From the NCBI GenBank assembly GCA_035652815.1, contig DASRDB010000003.1, positions 620,001 through 684,000 of the forward strand: a DNA stretch of 64,000 bases. Reading direction: 5' to 3'. The notes beneath the pieces are model-generated. The model was not told the DNA's origin and did not search any database. It saw only the letters and a program-made list of their open reading frames with translations. Below, piece by piece: positions 35,627-43,782 of the stretch. The stretch comes from DASRDB01 sp035652815 (GTDB taxonomy: Bacteria; Chloroflexota; Ktedonobacteria; Ktedonobacterales; Ktedonobacteraceae). The translations under genes were made by a program, and so were the position numbers. Each line of letters opens with the position of its first letter. Positions within the stretch are counted from its first letter, which is position 1.

Positions 35627-37459
35627 ATGAGGAATATGAGCAACACCACCAGTATGAACAACGTAGTGTACTGGTACAAAAACCAGGTGATTTTGACCTA
35701 CTATACCGACAAACCAGCCTTCAATTATCGCACCCTGGCAGCCCAATTTGCGGTTCAGTACCAGAATACGATAAATCAACTATTACAAGACTACACATTG
35801 GAATGGGTGGGTAAGTTGCCAGCATCAGGTCAACCAGCAAACATGGCAATGAGTGGGAGTAGTGAAATTGAAGGAGTGTATGTTTTTCCTTCATCTACTA
35901 CTTTACAGACACCCAGCCAACTTCCCCCCTACAATTTCGCCGCTCTTTATAACATTCACCCTCGTTCTGGTCATACGCAACAGCATATGGCATCAACACA
36001 TAGTACGAGCGGCAGGGGCGGGATTGACATGCTTGACCATACGCTTACCCTCATTGACCATCTTCATCAACACGAACAGATAGACGACACTCCATTTGAT
36101 GCGATGCCCCATTGGCTGTGGTCTAATACAGATGATGTGTTGCATGGCTGTCCCACTAGCCCACCGATTCCTGTGGACGATATGGGTAGGTCTGGTCATC
36201 ATTGCTTATCGTTTACTGACCTCGCCGACCCATCACTTGAGGGAAAAACTGGGAAGGGGGTTTCGGTTTTCGTGCTGGATACGCTGCCGGATACCAGTAC
36301 AATTGGAGGCGCAGCGAAGGTAGATGCCGGACAGCGTAATATGCTCTTACAAAGCATGGTCCCGACTGACATTCAGCATACGACAGGTAATCAGGCACCC
36401 GCTATTAATCTCAACTACTGGGACGTGCCTGATCCGCAGAAGACGGCTAAAACGGGGAAAGATGTCTATGGGCGGTTGGTGGGCTTTCCCATGCCCGATC
36501 ACGGCCTGACTATCGCAGGCATCATTCGTGACCTTGCGCCGGATGCCTATATCGAGTGCATTCGCGTGTTAAATGACTACGGCGTGGGGGATACCAATAC
36601 CTTGTATCGCGCTCTGGCATACATTGAAGCCTGTAAAGGGCAAAACCTGCGAAATACGGTCATCAATTTGAGCCTGGTCGTGGTTCCACCGAAAAGCGAT
36701 TGGGGCAGGTTTGGCTGGGATAAACATCCGCAGAAACTGGACCGCATTCTACGTGGATTGGGCGAGCGCATGCTGAGTATGGCAAAGCGCGGCGCGGTTT
36801 TCACTGCATCGACAGGCAACGATACCGACCCGCGTGACTACATGATGAATCCGGGTGAGGTGCGCTTCTGGCCGCGCTATCCCGCCATGTTTGCCTACCA
36901 CGAACCGAAAATCCCGACCATGATTCCGGTAGGCGCGATCAACAGCCAGGGCCAGGCGACATCGTACAGCAATTATCCTGGGCCGATGGGGATTGGGACA
37001 TTTGGCGGGGAACTGCCTGAACCTACTCCCTGGATGCCTTCGGGAATGTCGCATACCAATGTCACGGTTGACAGGTCAAAGCTTGACGCGATATGTGGCA
37101 TATACAGCGCCCCGGTGTTTCCTGCGCTCTCAAAGAACGATCATTATGAAATCGCGGCACCAGATGGAGACTATCCAGAATACATCGCTCCCCGCAGTAC
37201 GTGGGCATTTTGGGTTGGCACATCGTTTGCCACACCGATCATTAGCGCGCTGGTTGCTCGTATCCTGGAGGCAAATGAGCCATCACAAGCCGACAACGCC
37301 GATATACGCGAAAAGGTGCGGGCCGCGACAAAGGACACAACCACCTGGACAGGAGTGGAGGATTACGAGGATATGGATGGCGGAGATATGGACGGGCCGG
37401 TAGTGATGGTGAAGCAGAAATGGGAGGATGGTCCGTTTCCTGGTGGGCATTGCGATTAG
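35627..37459 (+). CDS. Soluble S8 subtilisin-like protease of the CHAT cassette
   Basis: A 610-residue protein whose C-terminal part (about 205-560) is a subtilase. Asp218 lies in VSVFVLDTLPD, His292 in PDHGLTIAGII, the oxyanion Asn398 in TASTGNDTD, and the Ser533 nucleophile in GTSFATPIISALVARIL. The first ~200 residues match no family I know and include a His/Thr/Ser-rich stretch. No signal peptide is present, so it should act inside the cell. AGGAGG precedes the ATG. It lies 62 bases after the CHAT gene and is plausibly its substrate or partner. Confidence 0.9.
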   Translation: MRNMSNTTSMNNVVYWYKNQVILTYYTDKPAFNYRTLAAQFAVQYQNTINQLLQDYTLEWVGKLPASGQPANMAMSGSSEIEGVYVFPSSTTLQTPSQLPPYNFAALYNIHPRSGHTQQHMASTHSTSGRGGIDMLDHTLTLIDHLHQHEQIDDTPFDAMPHWLWSNTDDVLHGCPTSPPIPVDDMGRSGHHCLSFTDLADPSLEGKTGKGVSVFVLDTLPDTSTIGGAAKVDAGQRNMLLQSMVPTDIQHTTGNQAPAINLNYWDVPDPQKTAKTGKDVYGRLVGFPMPDHGLTIAGIIRDLAPDAYIECIRVLNDYGVGDTNTLYRALAYIEACKGQNLRNTVINLSLVVVPPKSDWGRFGWDKHPQKLDRILRGLGERMLSMAKRGAVFTASTGNDTDPRDYMMNPGEVRFWPRYPAMFAYHEPKIPTMIPVGAINSQGQATSYSNYPGPMGIGTFGGELPEPTPWMPSGMSHTNVTVDRSKLDAICGIYSAPVFPALSKNDHYEIAAPDGDYPEYIAPRSTWAFWVGTSFATPIISALVARILEANEPSQADNADIREKVRAATKDTTTWTGVEDYEDMDGGDMDGPVVMVKQKWEDGPFPGGHCD

Positions 37460-37472
37460 GTAGTTTCTGAGG

Positions 37473-37522
37473 GCTAGCATAAAAATGGGGCCTGACCGGT
37501 CAGGCCCCATTTTTATGCTAGC
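37473..37522. terminator. Bidirectional terminator: perfect 50-base palindrome
   Basis: Arms 37473-37497 and 37498-37522 are exact inverses with no loop bases between them, GC-rich at the centre and with A5/T5 runs outside. It separates the convergent subtilase and AI-2E genes and works in both directions. The AI-2E stop codon (37518-37520) lies within it. Confidence 0.9.
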
Positions 37523-38756
37523 CTTTCTTCTCTTCCACCGTCGTTGTAGTATCGGACTTCACAGTCACATCGCTGCCTGGGGGAGCGGTGATGTCGATTT
37601 TCGGCCTGTCTCCACTGGTATCAAGGGCTAATTCGGGTTGGGCGGGAAATTCTTCGCGGTGGGTCTTGCGCCACTGTCGCCAGAAGGCGGTGAGGAAGGC
37701 CTGAACCATACCGGCAAATGGGGCGGCGAATATGGCTCCCCAGGGACCGAAAAGCTCGGCTCCGGCGGTCAGGGCCAGCAGCGAGATGACGGGATGCAAG
37801 CCAACCGCGCCGCCAACGATACGGGGAGCAAGTACGTAGCCCTCAAGAATGTGAACAAGGATGAAGTAACCGAGAACCAGGAGAGTGATGATTGGCCCCT
37901 GGGTGAGGGCAATCAGCACGCAAATCACGCCGGTCAGGATGGTGCCGAGAACGGGTATGAATTCGAGGACGAACGAGAGAACGCCAAGCAGCACAGCATA
38001 AGGAACACGGAAAACGGCCATGCCGCCGCCAACCAGGATGGCGATGATGGTCGAGAGCAGGAACTGGCCGCGAATGTAGCCACCCACCACATGTTCGAGA
38101 ACATCGATCAGGAAAGCGACACGCCAGCGCTGCGAGTTTGGCGTGCTGCTGCGCAACCATTTGACGACCCGCGAGCCATCAACCAGGAGATAAATACTGG
38201 TGATAGCCGTAAGCAGAATATTCACGAGCGCCCCGGCTATGCCCGTAACGAGGGGAACGATACTGCCAGCAACCGTACTCGCAAAGTTCGTCAGGTAGCT
38301 GGTAAGCTGCTGCGTAAAGGCGTCGATTTGCGCCTGCGGAATACCCAGACGCCGGATGAACTGTACCAGCGCTGGCTGCTGCCCATTTGGGCCGGGCGTC
38401 AAGATCGAGCGCACATTGTCGGCCAGCAGGGTGAACTGTTGCACGCTGGTAGTGATAATCATGTAAATAAGCAGGCCAAGCAGACCGAAAACCACAATAT
38501 ACACAATTGCGATGGCGAGAGCGCGTGGCATCACTTTCTGAAGAAGGCGCACTAGAGGAGCCAGGGCGTAGGCAAAAAGACTGGCGATCAGCAGGAGCAG
38601 AAGTGTAGTGATAATGTGGCCCGCTGCCCAGATGGCAACAAAGGCCAGGCCTATCCAGACAAAAATGGTCAGAGAGATAATCAGTCGTCGCGTCCAACGC
38701 GAGGTCGAGGTGGTATCCTGACGTACCGGAGTAGTGGTAGTAGGTGGTCGTAACAT
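37518..38756 (-). CDS. AI-2E family transporter
   Basis: A 412-residue membrane protein with about eight helices: a pair at about 28-75, a third at about 85-105, a long soluble loop, then the remaining helices at about 165-345. The fold and the segment FVLEFIPVLGTILTGV (about 265-280) are those of the AI-2E/PerM exporter family (PF01594 type), which includes autoinducer-2 exporters and Na+/H+ antiporters. The substrate is not determinable. It has a polar C-terminal tail of about 50 residues. CAGGAG precedes the ATG. Confidence 0.92.
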   Translation of the reverse strand: MLRPPTTTTPVRQDTTSTSRWTRRLIISLTIFVWIGLAFVAIWAAGHIITTLLLLLIASLFAYALAPLVRLLQKVMPRALAIAIVYIVVFGLLGLLIYMIITTSVQQFTLLADNVRSILTPGPNGQQPALVQFIRRLGIPQAQIDAFTQQLTSYLTNFASTVAGSIVPLVTGIAGALVNILLTAITSIYLLVDGSRVVKWLRSSTPNSQRWRVAFLIDVLEHVVGGYIRGQFLLSTIIAILVGGGMAVFRVPYAVLLGVLSFVLEFIPVLGTILTGVICVLIALTQGPIITLLVLGYFILVHILEGYVLAPRIVGGAVGLHPVISLLALTAGAELFGPWGAIFAAPFAGMVQAFLTAFWRQWRKTHREEFPAQPELALDTSGDRPKIDITAPPGSDVTVKSDTTTTVEEKKG

Positions 38757-39107
38757 GCCTGCTGACTCCTGGCGATATGTATTTCGATGCGCTTTATGCC
38801 CTGTTCATTTTATATACAACGGAAGAACAATGCAAGGGTGCGTATATACGACAAGCTAATAAGAAGCCCCTCTTGCCTGTCATCCTTCTGCGCTCAGGAT
38901 GACATCTGGCGGCAGGTTGGTAATGGCGTGCACGCTATTATAGGTTTCGCGCGCTTGATTGAGAAAAGGATGAGAACGCAAAAATCAACCTTTATTATGG
39001 TTGCCAGAAAGGGCTTAAAAGGGTCATAAGAAATGTTGAAGGAAGTGAAGTGCCCTACTTATTTGCAAGGCATCTTCATTCACTTTAGAAAGGGAATGAC
39101 ACTCGTC
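38757..39107. other. Intergenic region with a shortened family B repeat
   Basis: 351 bases between the AI-2E start and the end of the GCS2-type gene. It holds a shortened family B palindrome (38878-38904). Short open frames through it have no coding support. Confidence 0.6.
38878..38904. repeat. Family B palindromic repeat, internally deleted
   Basis: TGTCATCCTTCTGCGCTCAG followed by GATGACA: the two terminal motifs of family B brought together with the centre missing. Confidence 0.75.
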
Positions 39108-40232
39108 TTACACTGCCATGTTAACGGGAATCCCCTGCATGGTCTGCTGCATAAGGAATTGGATCACGTCATCGATATTGCCAGTCTTCCGGTAGATGGC
39201 GATCTGGCGATCAGCGCCGGTGCCCCCGCTGTCTTCCAACAAGGAACGGAGATGAGCTATTTCGCTGCGGCTAGCGAGTTCGTCGAGGACATCATCTACG
39301 AAATCGAAGAGTTCATGCAGGGAATCGCGCATGGACAGGCGACGGCCCTGGGTAAAATCGACGATTTCGGCATCCAGTCCCGAGCGCATTACATGCCACT
39401 TGTTCTCTTCGATGAAGTGGCTGGAGAGCGCAGGTAGAAACTGCCCCTGCTGGTTCAGGCGCGTTACTTTGGCAACCAGGGCCTGGCAGAGAGCGGCAAT
39501 AGCGATGGTGTCATCGAGGGTGCCGGGCATATCAAAAACTCGAAATTCAATCGTCTTGAAGAAAGGATGGGGGCGAATATCCCACCAGATACGCTTGCCG
39601 TTATCGATGCAGCCTGTCCGCACAAGGTTCTCCACATAGTCGTTGAAATCTTCCCAGTCAGGGAAGATTTCGGGAATGCCGCTACGCGGGAAAGGTTTCC
39701 AGATGACTGAGCGGTACGATTTGAGACCGGTAAAACGCCCCTCCCAGAAAGGCGAATTTGTGGAGAGGGCGAGCAAATGCGACAACCAGGTACGAAGCTG
39801 ATTCATGAGTTGCACAGCGTGGCGCTGATCCTCAACGCCAATATGCACATGCAAGCCAAAGATCAAAATTGACCGGGCTACATCCTGAAACTCGTCCTCC
39901 AGTTCGGCGTAGCGAAGATAAGGGGTGCGCTGCGTCTCCTGCCACATAGCGGTGGGGTGCGTTCCAGCGCTTATCAGGGCCAGCCCATCTTCCTCCAGCA
40001 ATTGAGCAAGCTTCGCTCTCGTTCGACGCAACTCCTGCCTCGCGGTAGGAATGTCAGGCAAGATACCTGAAATCAATTCAACGGTTGGTTGAAGCATCTC
40101 GGCCTTGATTTGCTCACCAAAGACGGGGCGTCCCTGCTCTAGCACCGTTTGAATACTCGGGCTGAGCTGGCCTGTGTCGCGATCCACCATCTGAAACTCT
40201 TCTTCAATCCCAATGGTGAAAGGTGTCGTCAT
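39108..40232 (-). CDS. Carboxylate-amine ligase, GCS2/YbdK type
   Basis: A 374-residue protein of the glutamate-cysteine ligase type 2 family. It opens FTIGIEEEFQMVDRDTGQLS with metal-binding glutamates and continues with LISAGTHPTAMWQ, HVHIGVEDQRHAVQLMNQLR and WWDIRPHPFFKTIEFRVFDM. YbdK-type enzymes have weak glutamate-cysteine ligase activity in vitro, and their natural role is often unknown. AGGAGT precedes the ATG. It stands alone, with no glutathione synthetase or other thiol gene adjacent. Confidence 0.93.
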   Translation of the reverse strand: MTTPFTIGIEEEFQMVDRDTGQLSPSIQTVLEQGRPVFGEQIKAEMLQPTVELISGILPDIPTARQELRRTRAKLAQLLEEDGLALISAGTHPTAMWQETQRTPYLRYAELEDEFQDVARSILIFGLHVHIGVEDQRHAVQLMNQLRTWLSHLLALSTNSPFWEGRFTGLKSYRSVIWKPFPRSGIPEIFPDWEDFNDYVENLVRTGCIDNGKRIWWDIRPHPFFKTIEFRVFDMPGTLDDTIAIAALCQALVAKVTRLNQQGQFLPALSSHFIEENKWHVMRSGLDAEIVDFTQGRRLSMRDSLHELFDFVDDVLDELASRSEIAHLRSLLEDSGGTGADRQIAIYRKTGNIDDVIQFLMQQTMQGIPVNMAV

Positions 40233-40446
40233 GGCTTTACTCCTATATATGATTCTGGCAAGGTGGACGCGGTCAAGCGCGTCCTACATTTATGTCAAGA
40301 AGAAATGCTATTCCATTTCGCTTATTCAACTATGCCGCAAAAACATTACGAGGCAATCACAATGCTTTCCCTGGCTCCTACAAAAGAGTCACAAATCGAC
40401 TACAATACATACAGGGAAACACCGAAAAAGGACAAGAGGACAATCT

Positions 40447-41406
40447 ATGGACTATCGAAAATTAGGTCGAACAGGCTTAAAAGTATCGGCGCTCTGCCTG
40501 GGAACGATGCAATGGGGCTGGACGGCAGATGAGCAGGCAGCGTTTCGTGTGATGGATGCCTTTGTAGAGAACGGCGGCAATTTTCTGGACACGGCGGATT
40601 ACTATTCGCGCTATGTACCGGGGCATACGGGCGGGGAATCCGAGCAGATTATTGGGCGCTGGCTAGCCACAAGACGCAACCGGGACGCGGTGATTCTGCA
40701 AACAAAGGTGTACCAGCCGATGGGCGAGCGGCCAAACGACCGGGGGCTTTCGCGCAAGCATATCCTTGAAGCAGTTGATGCCTCGCTGCGCCGCTTGCAG
40801 ACCGACTACATCGACCTTTACATGGCGCACGCTTTCGACCCTGAAACGCCTATCGAGGAGACGCTTGAAACGTTCAATGATCTACGTCGAGCGGGAAAAA
40901 TACGCTATGCCGGAGTCTCAAATTTTCCGGCATGGCGGTTGGTTGAATCCCTGTGGAAAGCCGAGGTACTTCACACCATTCGCATTGATTCGTTAGAGCC
41001 GCATTACAATCTGGTGCATCGACAGGAATTCGAGCAGGATTTGAGAACAGTTTGTGAGAAATATCAGATAGCAGTCACACCCTATAGCTCGCTGGCAAAC
41101 GGCTTTCTGACAGGTAAATACCGGCGTGGAGAGCAGGTACAGAGTCCACGCGCTTCCTCGGTCATGAAACGCTATAATCGCGAAGAGGCATGGCGCACCA
41201 TTGAAACGGTGCAGCGTATCGCGCAAGAGATAGGAAGCACACCACAGGCCGTTTCGCTGGCCTGGCTGATGGCGCAACCAACGATTACCGCGCCAATTAT
41301 CGGAGCCAACTCGCCTGAGCAATTACAAGGGAGTCTTGCGGCATTGGATGTGAAATTGACGGGGGAGCAGGTGGAGCAGTTGAATGAGGCGTCGAGAGGG
41401 TTGTAG
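40447..41406 (+). CDS. Aldo/keto reductase
   Basis: A 319-residue TIM-barrel oxidoreductase. It opens MDYRKLGRTGLKVSALCLGT and carries FLDTADYYS (Asp and Tyr of the tetrad), the lysine in VILQTKVYQ and the histidine in DLYMAHAFDPETP. The C-terminal NADPH pocket is APIIGANSPEQLQ. It reduces aldehydes or ketones; the substrate is not evident. AGAGGA precedes the ATG at 40447; a longer open frame upstream is non-coding. The TAG stop sits in TTGTAGGGGCG, the end motif of family A repeats. Confidence 0.93.
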   Translation: MDYRKLGRTGLKVSALCLGTMQWGWTADEQAAFRVMDAFVENGGNFLDTADYYSRYVPGHTGGESEQIIGRWLATRRNRDAVILQTKVYQPMGERPNDRGLSRKHILEAVDASLRRLQTDYIDLYMAHAFDPETPIEETLETFNDLRRAGKIRYAGVSNFPAWRLVESLWKAEVLHTIRIDSLEPHYNLVHRQEFEQDLRTVCEKYQIAVTPYSSLANGFLTGKYRRGEQVQSPRASSVMKRYNREEAWRTIETVQRIAQEIGSTPQAVSLAWLMAQPTITAPIIGANSPEQLQGSLAALDVKLTGEQVEQLNEASRGL

Positions 41407-41445
41407 GGGCGTGGGCTTGCCCCGCCCAAATCGCCCACCTGAGAG
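41401..41445. repeat. Partial family A repeat at the aldo/keto reductase stop
   Basis: TTGTAGGGGCGTGGGC followed by GCCCCGCCCAAATCGCCCAC. The TAG is the stop codon of the reductase. No second full arm is seen. Confidence 0.55.
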
Positions 41446-41463
41446 GATATTCCATATTACAAT

Positions 41464-41748
41464 TTAACTTTCTGCCCCCTCGCACTCCTTAACTGCAAAC
41501 TGAACAAAGCGCAACGTCTCCTGGTATATTGTTTCATCGACTGGCCCGCTCTCTCCAGCTTTGCGCCATTGTAGAGCGGTTTGAATCAAGGAAGCCCATT
41601 CGGGAAACTCCTTTTGCGCCCATTGACCTGCCTGTTGCTTGGAAACTTGTTCGCCGTGTTTACAGGTTTAGATAGCCCGGCAAAGCGTGAGGATGGCATA
41701 GGCTATCTTACCCTGTGTATTCGCATGGCCCTCCTGGTCGTTTGCCCA
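41464..41748 (-). pseudogene. Remnant of an aminoglycoside adenylyltransferase (C-terminal domain)
   Basis: Reading leftward there is a continuous frame interrupted once. GKIAYAILTLCRAI is followed by a TAA (41668-41670), then TCKHGEQVSKQQAGQWAQKE, FPEWASLIQTALQWRKAGES and ETIYQETLRFVQFAVKE to the stop at 41464-41466. This is the helical C-terminal domain (DUF4111 type) of ANT/AadA-like proteins, where the TAA replaces an expected tyrosine codon. The N-terminal catalytic domain is missing and another stop (TGA, 41749-41751) bounds it upstream. It sits just past the P450 gene end. The gene is dead; the family call rests on pattern recognition. Confidence 0.7.
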
Positions 41749-41807
41749 TCAAGTACCCGGCTGAGTTATATCGTGATCTTTTTGAGCGGGTGGGGATTCA
41801 GGGACAG

Positions 41808-43283
41808 TCAGCGTAGTGTTTTTAAACCGATCAGAGCCAACAACGCGCCCAAACATCCATCTCGCTCGGCAGGTAGACGCTGCGATTGAATAAGTTGCTC
41901 CCAGTTGGTAACGGTGGCGGTTGATGTGGTAGGCACCAGTATCATAGGCATGCCGTTTTTGGGGCGCAGGGTGATGAGCGGGTGCAGTTGCAGGCGGTAG
42001 CCTGGGACGACACGCGGGGTGTAGCGTTGCAGGATGGTGGCGAGCAGCAGCTTTGCTTCTAGCTGCGCGAAGGGCATACCGATGCAGATGCGCGGGCCGC
42101 CACCGAACGGGAAGTAGGACCAGGGCGGCACTTTCTGGCCGTTGACGGGGTCCCAGCGTTCGGGACGGAATGTTTCGGGGTCGCCCCAGATATCGGGGAG
42201 GCGGTGGATGACCCACTGGCTGAACATGAGCATGGTTCCGGCGGGGAAATGCACGCCGTCGAGGTCGAAGGCTTCGGTGGCGCGGCGGCCCTGGGTCCAG
42301 GCAGGCGGGTAGAGGCGCATGGATTCGTTGAGTACCCATTCGAGATAGGGCAGTTTGGGCAGGTCTTCGACGGTGGGAACACGGCCATTGAGAACGGTTT
42401 TTAACTCGGCAAGTAGTTTTTCGCAGACGTCGGGATGCTCTGAGAGCAGGTAGAAGGTCCAGGTCAGGGCGTTGGCGGTGGTTTCGTGTCCGGCGGCAAC
42501 GAAGGTCATGGTGTGATCGCGCACCTGGGTATCGCTCAGGGCGATGCCGCCTTCCTGGGCGGCGAGCAGCATAGAGAGGACATCTCCTTTGTCCTCGTTC
42601 TCGGCGCGGCGCTGGGCGATCAGTTTGTAGATAAAGGCATCGACGCGGCGTTTGGCAGCCATGCGCCGACCGTAGGCGGTGAAAGGTTGATCGATGCGCA
42701 GATTCAGAAAGCCTTCGAGCAGGCCGATGGGATTGCCGATCATCTCGGTAAAGGCTTGACCAATTTGCTCGACCTCGTCCGTCAGGTCAACATTGAAAAG
42801 GCAGCGCGCAACGATACGCAGCGTGAGTTCTTGCATGGCACGCGCTATATCGATGCGCTCGCCAGCGTGCCAGTCGCGCAGCATCTCCTGGGTATAATCG
42901 GTCATGATAGTAGCGTAACTTTCGACGCGCTTTTTATGAAAGGCGGGCTGCACGAGGCGGCGCTGCTGGCGGTGCGCTTCGCCATCAATGGTGAGCAGGC
43001 CATCACCGATTAGCTGGCGCAGGCCCTCGGCGACCTCGCGACTGGTGAAATTGCGCGGGTTCTCGGTGAGGACGTAGCGCACGTGTTCGGGCCGGAAGAG
43101 CAGCACGATGGGCGTATTGCCGATATAGATGGTCGCCATGTTGCCGTAGGCGCGTTGCAACTGCTGTAAGTAGCCAAGCTGGTCGCGCCGGAAATCGAGA
43201 ATGTTACCGACATAAGGTAGCGGCTTTGGGCCAGGCGGTAAGGTGTTGGTCTGGGATGTATCTGGTTCGAGAGTGGTTGCCAT
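41808..43283 (-). CDS. Cytochrome P450
   Basis: A 491-residue soluble P450. It has the I-helix oxygen-binding AGHETT (264-269), K-helix ExxR (Glu320-Arg323, NESMRLYPPAW), PERF-like FRPERWDP, and heme loop FPFGGGPRICIG with ligand Cys400. The type resembles CYP102/CYP110/CYP4-like bacterial fatty-acid hydroxylases, but the substrate is not fixed. No N-terminal membrane anchor is seen. It has an unusual ~40-residue tail after the last P450 strand, possibly read-through into once-foreign sequence next to the adenylyltransferase remnant. No redox partner gene is adjacent. Confidence 0.95.
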   Translation of the reverse strand: MATTLEPDTSQTNTLPPGPKPLPYVGNILDFRRDQLGYLQQLQRAYGNMATIYIGNTPIVLLFRPEHVRYVLTENPRNFTSREVAEGLRQLIGDGLLTIDGEAHRQQRRLVQPAFHKKRVESYATIMTDYTQEMLRDWHAGERIDIARAMQELTLRIVARCLFNVDLTDEVEQIGQAFTEMIGNPIGLLEGFLNLRIDQPFTAYGRRMAAKRRVDAFIYKLIAQRRAENEDKGDVLSMLLAAQEGGIALSDTQVRDHTMTFVAAGHETTANALTWTFYLLSEHPDVCEKLLAELKTVLNGRVPTVEDLPKLPYLEWVLNESMRLYPPAWTQGRRATEAFDLDGVHFPAGTMLMFSQWVIHRLPDIWGDPETFRPERWDPVNGQKVPPWSYFPFGGGPRICIGMPFAQLEAKLLLATILQRYTPRVVPGYRLQLHPLITLRPKNGMPMILVPTTSTATVTNWEQLIQSQRLPAERDGCLGALLALIGLKTLR

Positions 43284-43782
43284 ATCGCTCGTTTTCTATG
43301 AAACTATGCTGGTTCGCTATTCCTTTCTCAGGTAATCATAGTTCAGATAGCGCGAAAAAACAATGAGACATCTTGAATATTTTCATAAGAAATGGCGATA
43401 ATTTTGTAGGGACGCGATGCTGCATTTTTACAAAATATGGGGGTCTACCCAAATTGTCATCCTGAGCGAAGCGAAGGATCTCTGGCCCCGACGCACACAT
43501 CGCTCGGCAAAGAGAGATCCTTCGCTTCGCTCAGGATGACAGGGGGCGAGTATTCCCCGTTATTTTGTCAAAATCTATCAGCGCGTTCCTACAAGTCAAC
43601 ATTGATTCTAGTAAATCATGTTTTGTGAAATAGGTCACATCCTTACAGTGCAACAGTTCATCATATCATTATCCGCTGGCTGCTATGCTACTGGTGGCGC
43701 GCCAGACCTTTTATCGTTAGCTGTAAAGCGAAAAGATGGACAAAGCGCTTCATCTATGTTTCTCTTTTAAGGAAAAAGAGCT
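43284..43782. other. Intergenic region with the composite palindromic element
   Basis: 499 bases between the divergent P450 and GerMN-lipoprotein genes. Most is the nested repeat at 43404-43594. The remaining ~190 bases before the lipoprotein gene must carry its promoter, but I see no strong consensus. Confidence 0.6.
43404..43594. repeat. Composite palindromic element: family B nested in family A
   Basis: The outer ends are TTGTAGGGACGCGATG (from 43404) and ATCAGCGCGTTCCTACAA (to 43594). Inside lies inverted sequence (TTTTTACAAAATATGGGG against CCCCGTTATTTTGTCAAAAT), then a family B palindrome (about 43456-43542) at the centre. The whole 190 bases is one large imperfect inverted repeat, without coding capacity. 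A second copy with the same plan is at 63274-63463. Confidence 0.85.

Noticed and set aside
37638..38555. 305-codon open frame opposite the AI-2E transporter
   Set aside because: Low-complexity polar translation without a ribosome-binding site; the opposite strand encodes a complete AI-2E protein.
42000..43283. Biosynthetic gene cluster around the P450
   Set aside because: No polyketide, peptide or terpene synthase, and no redox partner, is adjacent; the neighbours are unrelated housekeeping or resistance-type genes.
43404..43594. CRISPR-like array
   Set aside because: The repeats are inverted palindromes at single scattered sites, not regularly spaced direct repeats with unique spacers, and no cas genes are present.
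43437..43628. Open frame across the composite repeat
   Set aside because: The frame is made of repeat sequence; similar frames appear in every copy of family B and reflect the palindrome, not coding.
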